DNA from: CAZNQW01 sp964575225
GTDB taxonomy: Bacteria; Chloroflexota; Anaerolineae; JAAYZQ01
NCBI GenBank assembly: GCA_964575225.1
Contig: CAZNQW010000047.1
Location: forward strand, 1-19,241
Length of the DNA stretch: 19,241 nucleotides
Direction of reading: 5' to 3'
Part shown: piece after piece, positions 13,896 through 19,241 of the stretch
Numbering within the stretch: the first letter of the stretch is position 1
Layout: every line of letters starts with the position of its first letter
Notes under the pieces: generated by a model
The model's database searches: none
Told to the model about the DNA's origin: nothing
Seen by the model: the letters and a program-made list of their open reading frames with translations, nothing else
Translations under genes and position numbers: made by a program

Positions 13896-15233
13896 TTACA
13901 CAGTAACGGTTTCTGCATAGCGTGGCTCGCGTACCCACCAGTGCATGGCGGCAAAGGCCACCCAGTGGATCGCGAGGCTGATGGCAAACAACCACCCGTA
14001 GCTGATGCCGGCCAGCCAGGCGCCCAGCATGGGAGCCACCACGGCGGTCAGTCCCACGGTGGTATTGGCCATGCCGATGTAGGTCGGCCGGCGCTGAGGT
14101 TCCGAAAACTCGAGGATGACCAGAATGCCCGAGACCAGGTTAGCTCCCGAGCAAATGCCCAGGAAAAGGAACACGGCCAGGTACCAGAGGGCCGAAGGCG
14201 CCAACAGGGCCAGAGTAAAGGCTAACGCCCCCGATGCGGCGCCCAACTCCATCGAGAGCTTGTGTCCACGCCGGTCGGCCAACAGGCCAAAGAACATACT
14301 CCCCAGAGTCTGACCCAGCAGGGTGGCGACGGTGAAAAAGCCGACCATGCTGTCGGGCACGTTCCAACGCTGCACGGCGGATACGGTCAGGAAACCGGTG
14401 CCCATGCCGCCCAGGGCCAACAACGACCGGGAGAGCAGAAACCGGCGAAAATTGTGGTCACGGCGGACGATCTGTGGCAACCGGGACAGAAACTCGCGGT
14501 TGGTCTGGCGCGGGCTCCGGACCGGGTGGGGCGGCTCGCGCACCAGGATCAAAAAGAGCCAACTGACCACGTGGGCTGCCGCGGCGATGCCAAACACCAG
14601 CGTGAAATTGGCGGCAAAGGCATAGCTCTTGAGAATCCAAGCGCTCAGTAGGGCCCCCAGTGCGCCCATGCCCATGCCCACAAAAGACATCAAGCCCACT
14701 GCGCGCCCGCGCCGCGTAACCGGGAAGCAGCGGGCCAGGAGCTCCTGCCACGCCGGGGCGATGAATCCGGCGCCGATAGAGTGCCAGGCATAGCCCAGGA
14801 GAAAGAAGGTCAGGGCAAGCGAGGGGGTCTGAATGGCCACCAGTGCAGCCATCACGGGCAGGAACATGGGTAGCCGCTCCAAAAAGAATCCCACGTTCAC
14901 CAACAGGGGTTTTTTCCAGGGAAGCCGTTCGACGAAATTGGCCGTCAGGAGTTGGGGCACATACCAACCTGCTTGGGCGATGACTGCCACCAGTCCCAAG
15001 AAGAATGGGTTGGTGGTGAGTTTGATCACGAACAAGGGAGCAATCGTCGCTGACGAGATAAAGCTCGCGGCAAAATAGAAGGCAGCCCCATCGCCCAGAT
15101 GGGAGACCAGATTCCAGGTGTAGTTGCGATCAACCTCAGCCTCGACTTCCGCTTCAGTTCGCGCCGGGATGGGCCGATCTGCCTGTACCAGGGCGATCGC
15201 AATCCGCCGCAGCCAATTTCCCCTCGAACTCAT
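13896..15233 (-). CDS. MFS transporter
   Basis: A 445-residue major facilitator carrier with a 35-40-residue hydrophilic N-terminal tail rich in Arg and Glu (EAEVEAEVDRNYTWN) and about twelve hydrophobic segments. A motif-A-like loop occurs in the second half, GLLADRRGHKLS. In the first half the corresponding loop is ANFVERLPWKKPL, divergent from the consensus. The style is that of MFS proteins common next to catabolic genes in Chloroflexota-type genomes; the substrate is unknown. The ATG lies 9 nt after the stop of the MttB-family gene and has no clear ribosome-binding site, so translation may depend on coupling. AEC follows after 18 nt. This tight MttB-MFS-AEC arrangement suggests a shared substrate path, but that is inference. 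Confidence 0.9.
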   Translation of the reverse strand: MSSRGNWLRRIAIALVQADRPIPARTEAEVEAEVDRNYTWNLVSHLGDGAAFYFAASFISSATIAPLFVIKLTTNPFFLGLVAVIAQAGWYVPQLLTANFVERLPWKKPLLVNVGFFLERLPMFLPVMAALVAIQTPSLALTFFLLGYAWHSIGAGFIAPAWQELLARCFPVTRRGRAVGLMSFVGMGMGALGALLSAWILKSYAFAANFTLVFGIAAAAHVVSWLFLILVREPPHPVRSPRQTNREFLSRLPQIVRRDHNFRRFLLSRSLLALGGMGTGFLTVSAVQRWNVPDSMVGFFTVATLLGQTLGSMFFGLLADRRGHKLSMELGAASGALAFTLALLAPSALWYLAVFLFLGICSGANLVSGILVILEFSEPQRRPTYIGMANTTVGLTAVVAPMLGAWLAGISYGWLFAISLAIHWVAFAAMHWWVREPRYAETVTV

Positions 15234-15242
15234 TAGGGTTCG

Positions 15243-16673
15243 CTACCCCCGACTTTCGTAGGCCTGGATAAAGGCCTCACCACGCGCCAACAAGTCGTCG
15301 TGATCGGTGGGCGGCTGGGCGCCGTCCAGCAGCTTGCGCGTGTGCTTTCGCAAAAGCCCTTCGGCCGGTGGACATCCCCGAGCCTGCCACTCTTCCATGG
15401 TGAGCAGGGGAAAGATTCCGCTCTTGTAATAGGCGCTCCGGAACCGCGCCAGGGTCAGGTCCGACATCAAGTAACTGCCGCCGGGCCCCACCTCGGCGAT
15501 CTGATCCACAGCGACATGGGCCTCGTCCAGGGAAAAGCCGCCCGCAAACATACGCGCCTGGACTATGATCTCGTTGGCATAGACCACAATGGCGGGCGAG
15601 AAGGCTTTGGAATCCAGATTGTCGCCGACAAAGGGCGCCAGTCCTACCTTTCCGATACAGGTCAGGAGGTGGTTCATCCACTGATGACCGCTGGCCAGCA
15701 GGTCGGCGCCCCAGCCCACCCCGCTGCCCGAGGTCCCGGCGTGGGGCAAGCGGTAGTGATCCATCATCTCTGCGCAGCACAGGTTGACCAGGTAGCTTTG
15801 CGGATCGTAAAAGCTGCCCATGCCCTTCATGTCAAAAAAGGCCGGAAGATTGCCCAGGATGACCGTCGAGCCCTCTCGAATCAATTGACTCAGGGTCAGG
15901 CCTGCCAGAAGCTCGGCAGTAAGGAGGGCCAGCGTGCCGCCGGGCGTGATGGGCGCCGACGCCCCCGACATGCCATAGTTGGAATAGATGTAGGGCAGCC
16001 CTCGCTCAGCAGATACCCACATTTTGTCGATGGTGCCCCGGTTGATCATTAACGGCGTGATGGGGTTAAAGTAGGGCACGACAAAGGGTCGTGACGCCAA
16101 ATCGCCATGGATGTGTTCCAATAGATCGAGCACAGCCGGAAAGGCGTTCTCATCGGATACCAGGATCACCAACGGCTTGGTCGTGTTGGCCGCCATCTCT
16201 AAGGTGGCATACAGATCCGATAGATGGGTGGGAACATCCTGGACGATACCCACCGTGGAGATGAGGTCGTAGCTGGGTAGGACGTGCCCCAGCCGCACCA
16301 GGGAGGCCATATGCTGGCGCGCGAATGGGGTGACCTGATCGGTCTCGGGATCCTGGTAGTAGAGGGCGGTCACTCCGATGCCAAAGCGAGCCGGGCCCGG
16401 AAGTTGAAACGCCGGTTCGCCGCTGCGGTTGTACACATGGACCGAACTCGGCGCCGTGTGGATCGCCCACTCGATCAGTTCTCGGGGGATGCGCACCCGG
16501 TTGCCCTCTACGACGGCGGGAGGGACAGCCCGGGCAAACAGATCGCAGGCCCGTTGCGAGTCGACGCGAACGCCCACAGTCGACAAGATCTGTAGCGCAT
16601 ACTCGTGCGCCTGCTGGATCTGCGCTTTGGTCAAAACGGTGAGACTGGGTTGTACAACGGTCGGATCGGTCAT
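15243..16673 (-). CDS. Trimethylamine methyltransferase (MttB) family protein, non-pyrrolysine
   Basis: A 476-residue TIM-barrel-type protein of the MttB superfamily, whose studied members move a methyl group from quaternary or tertiary amines to a corrinoid protein. Archaeal MttB uses an in-frame UAG for pyrrolysine; here the frame is continuous, which places it with the non-pyrrolysine members (MtgB and relatives, acting on glycine betaine, proline betaine, carnitine and others). Family-like blocks: the N-terminal HEYALQILSTVGVRVDS, the central PYFNPITPLMINRGTIDKM, TPGGTLALLTAELLAG, and the HAGTSGSG and GGSYLMSDLTL segments. Length is normal. The ATG has AGGGGGAAG upstream. No corrinoid protein, corrinoid activase or methyltetrahydrofolate enzyme is in the window. 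It starts 60 nt after dinB and leads into MFS and AEC genes. Substrate unknown. Confidence 0.88.
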   Translation of the reverse strand: MTDPTVVQPSLTVLTKAQIQQAHEYALQILSTVGVRVDSQRACDLFARAVPPAVVEGNRVRIPRELIEWAIHTAPSSVHVYNRSGEPAFQLPGPARFGIGVTALYYQDPETDQVTPFARQHMASLVRLGHVLPSYDLISTVGIVQDVPTHLSDLYATLEMAANTTKPLVILVSDENAFPAVLDLLEHIHGDLASRPFVVPYFNPITPLMINRGTIDKMWVSAERGLPYIYSNYGMSGASAPITPGGTLALLTAELLAGLTLSQLIREGSTVILGNLPAFFDMKGMGSFYDPQSYLVNLCCAEMMDHYRLPHAGTSGSGVGWGADLLASGHQWMNHLLTCIGKVGLAPFVGDNLDSKAFSPAIVVYANEIIVQARMFAGGFSLDEAHVAVDQIAEVGPGGSYLMSDLTLARFRSAYYKSGIFPLLTMEEWQARGCPPAEGLLRKHTRKLLDGAQPPTDHDDLLARGEAFIQAYESRG

Positions 16674-16733
16674 GTCTTCCCCCTGTTTTGTGATGGGGCC
16701 TGCTGCTCGTGGCGACAGGGCCCGGCAAACGGC

Positions 16734-17795
16734 TTACCAGAGTGCAAGCTGGCCTGTGGATTCGGTCAGGCGGTGCCCGCCCACGCCCAAAAGTCGAATG
16801 GGCCTGCCGGGCTCCCAAGCCCGCTGAAACAGCGTCAGCGCGGCCCGATAGATCTCGACCTCGTCGTCGATGGGGACCGAAAGGCTCATCTGGCGGCTCA
16901 AGGTCGAGAAGTCGGAATAGCGCAGTTTGATGGCAACCGTCCCTGCCGCCACCCCCGAGCGCTTCAGATAGCGGCTGACTCGCCGGCTGAGCGTCCACAG
17001 GTGCCGCTTGAGTGTATCCAGGTCGGCTATGTCGCGCTCAAAGGTGCGCTCCTGGCTGATCGATTTGCGCTCGTGCTGGGTGATCACGGGCCGCCTATCG
17101 ATGCCGAGAGCCTGGCGCGCCATCGAAGCGCCATGGCTGCCAAAACGGGCTCGCAACTCCTCTTCGGAAACCTGGGTCAGATCCTTGACCGTGGTAACGC
17201 CCATTTCGGCCAGCTTGTCGGCGGTGACCGGGCCCACGCCCCACAACACGCGCACCGGCAGCGGCGCCAAAAAGGCCGCTTCTTCGCCAGGAGGGACCAC
17301 CGTCAGTCCTCCCGGCTTGTCCCGATCGGAGGCAACCTTGGCGACCAGCTTGTTGGCTGCCACCCCAAGCGAGGCCGACAGGCCTATTTCTTGGCGCACG
17401 CGCTGCTGCAGACCCCGCGCCCGGTTTATCACCGTTTCCCAGGGCGATCCCTCCTCGGTGAGATCCAGGAAGGCCTCGTCGATGCTCATCTGCTCCACCA
17501 GCGGCGAAGCCTGGCGCACGATGTTCATCACCCGACGAGAGTACTCGCCGTATAGCGAATGCCGCGGCGCCACCACGAGGGCCTCCGGGCAGAGGGACAG
17601 GGCTCGGGCCATCGGCATTGCCGAGTGGATGCCGTAGGCCCGCGCCGGATAGGAAGCCGTGGCCACCACTCCCCGCTGGTTCGGTCTGCCGCCGATGACT
17701 ACCGGTTTGCCTTCCAGCTCGGGATTCTCCAGGACCTCTACGGCGGCATAAAAGGCATCCAGATCCAGGTGCACAATGGCTCGCGGTTGATCCAC
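16734..17795 (-). CDS. dinB: DNA polymerase IV (Y-family translesion polymerase)
   Basis: DinB copies past damaged bases and is recruited by the sliding clamp. The 353-residue protein has the palm motif VHLDLDAFYAAVE (8-20) with metal-binding D11, and SIDEAFLD (104-111) with D106 and E107. It also has the finger segment around YPARAYGIHSAMPM and the helix-hairpin-helix region VRVLWGVGPVTADKLAEMGV. The little-finger domain ends in QLALW (349-353), a clamp-binding motif close to the QLxLF consensus. Length is typical. The start is a GTG at 17795 with AAAGG close upstream. It lies 32 nt downstream of an MFS gene and 60 nt upstream of the MttB-family gene. I see no LexA-type box directly before it, so any SOS control would have to act further upstream. 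Confidence 0.97.
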   Translation of the reverse strand: MDQPRAIVHLDLDAFYAAVEVLENPELEGKPVVIGGRPNQRGVVATASYPARAYGIHSAMPMARALSLCPEALVVAPRHSLYGEYSRRVMNIVRQASPLVEQMSIDEAFLDLTEEGSPWETVINRARGLQQRVRQEIGLSASLGVAANKLVAKVASDRDKPGGLTVVPPGEEAAFLAPLPVRVLWGVGPVTADKLAEMGVTTVKDLTQVSEEELRARFGSHGASMARQALGIDRRPVITQHERKSISQERTFERDIADLDTLKRHLWTLSRRVSRYLKRSGVAAGTVAIKLRYSDFSTLSRQMSLSVPIDDEVEIYRAALTLFQRAWEPGRPIRLLGVGGHRLTESTGQLALW

Positions 17796-17827
17796 AATCC
17801 TTTCGTCTCCAAATGGTGGGCAGACGC

Positions 17828-19081
17828 TCAGATGGCTAGTTCGCCGGCCTGCTCAGGCAGCCAGCGCCTGAGCATTAGGAACCCGACCGCAGCCAGCAGC
17901 CCAAAGGCCAAGCCTCCATACCAGATGGCCACCGGCGATACATGATCGTTCAAATAGCCGCCTAGAATGGGTCCGACGGCCATACTGAAAGCCCAGGTGA
18001 GGCCGTAGATGCCCATATACCGCCCCCGCATGTCGGCCGGTGACAGGTCGGCGGCCAGTGTGGTGCCGGTTGGAACCAACAGCAACTCCCCAAAAGTCAA
18101 GATCACCATACTCAACCAAAAACCCCAGAACCCTTGTCCCAAGGCGACGCTCCCTGCGCCCACTGCATACAGCAAGGCGCCTGCTGCCAAAACCGGCAGG
18201 TAGGGCAGGTGTTTGCTGTGCCGAGTCACCTGGTACTGGAAAATGACGACCATGATGGCATTGGTGGCCATAATGAACCCGTACTGGCTTTCGACGACGC
18301 CAAATTGCTCTTTGGCATAGACCGGAAGCAACACCATCAGCAGCGCCGAGGGCACAATCGCGGCCGTCGATACGGCGCAGTAGGCCAGGAACGGTCGATC
18401 GCGGAGCAGGGGACCGTAGCCACCCCTCGTCGGTTGGGATTGGGCCTCGCTCTGTTGGGACGACAGGGTTTCTTGGACCCAGAAAAGAACCAGCACCGCA
18501 AAGATGATGTAGGCAACGCACGCTCCCAAAAAGGTCCAAAAGTAGGACACGGCCGCCACAAACCCGCCAATGGCCGGCCCGATGGCAATGCCCGAGTTGT
18601 TGCTCATCCGCAGCAGGGCATAGGCGCCGGGGCGCTCCCTGGGCTCGATCAGATCGGCGACCATGGCGTTGCTGCCAATGCGGTACAGGGGGCCAATGCC
18701 TCCGTTGAGTGTCATCAGGATGGCCAGCATCGATACGCTGGTCGCCATATTCAGCGCCAGATAGACCAATCCGCTGCCCAGAAGGCTAAACACCATGATG
18801 CCCTTGCGGCCCACGCGGTCGACCACCGGCCCGGCTAGAAAGGTGGTGGCGATTCCGGCTGCCGAGTTCAGGCTCAGGATCAACCCCACCGTGGTCAGGG
18901 GCACGTCAAATTGCTGGCGGATGTAGATGGTCATAAAGGGCCAGACCATACTGCTGCCAATCGAGCTGATCAACATCCCGCCACAAAGGACCCACAACTG
19001 ACGAGGGTAGGCTGATAGCAGTTGTCCGATGCGTTGTTCAAGGCGATGGCTGTTCAGGATCCCTCCGATGTACTGCGCCAA
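17828..19081 (-). CDS. MFS transporter
   Basis: A 417-residue major facilitator carrier with about twelve hydrophobic segments. Motif A between helices 2 and 3 is a textbook GPVVDRVGRKGIM, and the style (SMVWPFMTIYIRQQF near the start of helix 1) resembles MdtH-like drug:proton antiporters. A short hydrophilic linker rich in Ser and Gln (SSQQSEAQSQPTRGG) divides the two halves. The start is uncertain: the frame opens with TTG at 19081, with no clear ribosome-binding site, while the next ATG in frame would cut into the first membrane helix. A plausible promoter lies only about 10 nt upstream of the TTG. dinB follows after 32 nt. Substrate unknown; function in drug or metabolite export is family-level inference. 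Confidence 0.88.
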   Translation of the reverse strand: MAQYIGGILNSHRLEQRIGQLLSAYPRQLWVLCGGMLISSIGSSMVWPFMTIYIRQQFDVPLTTVGLILSLNSAAGIATTFLAGPVVDRVGRKGIMVFSLLGSGLVYLALNMATSVSMLAILMTLNGGIGPLYRIGSNAMVADLIEPRERPGAYALLRMSNNSGIAIGPAIGGFVAAVSYFWTFLGACVAYIIFAVLVLFWVQETLSSQQSEAQSQPTRGGYGPLLRDRPFLAYCAVSTAAIVPSALLMVLLPVYAKEQFGVVESQYGFIMATNAIMVVIFQYQVTRHSKHLPYLPVLAAGALLYAVGAGSVALGQGFWGFWLSMVILTFGELLLVPTGTTLAADLSPADMRGRYMGIYGLTWAFSMAVGPILGGYLNDHVSPVAIWYGGLAFGLLAAVGFLMLRRWLPEQAGELAI

Positions 19082-19096
19082 GATACCGTGGACGCT

Positions 19097-19125
19097 ATCT
19101 TATCATACTTCTGTGGGTCGAGCAA
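19097..19125 (-). promoter_or_regulatory. Candidate promoter of the right-hand gene run
   Basis: On the minus strand TTGCTC (19125-19120), a 17-nt spacer and TAAGAT (19102-19097) give a moderate match; an overlapping TATGAT (19107-19102) is an alternative -10. The start would be near 19090, leaving a very short leader before the TTG of the MFS gene. The rest of 19126-19241 shows no gene I can support. Confidence 0.4.
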
Positions 19126-19241
19126 TCCTGTTCGAATGCAAAGTAGGGCTGTTGCAAAGTCGGCCAAGATGTACTGCGATGCAAGATGGATGCCCGCTAC
19201 CTCGAAAATAGAACTCCCTCTTGTGCGCGAATACAATGTTG

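Noticed and set aside
15243..16673. Pyrrolysine-containing trimethylamine methyltransferase
   Set aside because: There is no in-frame UAG within the 476 codons, so the protein is a non-pyrrolysine member.
16605..17555. Plus-strand frame of 316 residues opposite dinB
   Set aside because: Antisense to dinB with no motif; long open shadows are expected in GC-rich coding DNA.

Overview
The window looks like a chromosomal segment of a GC-rich, free-living bacterium. Chloroflexota (an Anaerolineae/Caldilineae-like lineage) is my best guess, from the gene repertoire: mraZ-rsmH, DUF3786, a non-pyrrolysine MttB-family protein, a bacterial GH3 protein and several MFS carriers. This is inference; no rRNA or other phylogenetic marker is present. 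Both tRNA genes encode their own CCA. Promoters with recognisable sigma-70-type hexamers nearly all have a 17-bp spacer.

Layout. Positions 1-122 are AT-rich with no gene but carry a strong promoter pointing out of the left edge. mraZ and rsmH (1555 down to 123, minus strand) form a two-gene remnant of the cell-division (dcw) cluster. Their leader carries a phased array of MraZ-type boxes and a GAAC-N4-GTTC palindrome. tRNA-Ser(GGA) and tRNA-Arg(UCG) flank a DUF3786 gene, and hairpin terminators separate these units. Next comes a coupled minus-strand pair: a DEDDh exonuclease fused to a WYL domain, followed by a GNAT acetyltransferase. Divergent from this pair, with its own promoter, is the only plus-strand protein gene, a GH3-like adenylating enzyme that lacks the usual C-terminal domain.

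From 5658 to 19081 all genes run on the minus strand. Read in transcription order from the right these are: an MFS carrier, dinB (DNA polymerase IV), an MttB-family methyltransferase, an MFS carrier, an AEC carrier, a glucuronokinase-like GHMP kinase, a sugar-1-phosphate nucleotidylyltransferase and a YigZ/IMPACT protein. After a new promoter come an ERI1/KapD-like exonuclease, a secreted Cys-rich two-repeat protein, a MalY/PatB aminotransferase-lyase and another MFS carrier. A small membrane protein with its own promoter ends the run.

How the genes fit together. The GHMP kinase and nucleotidylyltransferase touch end to start and suggest a two-step sugar activation or salvage route (sugar to sugar-1-phosphate to NDP-sugar). 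The MttB-family gene lies 9 nt from an MFS gene, which lies 18 nt from an AEC gene, suggesting uptake or export linked to a methylated-amine-type substrate, but no corrinoid protein or activase is in view. I found no CRISPR array, complete mobile element or recognisable defence island. The items most worth a second look are the duplicated Cys-rich surface protein, the exonuclease-WYL fusion, the shortened GH3 enzyme and the control region of mraZ. There is no gene-free stretch longer than 300 bases.
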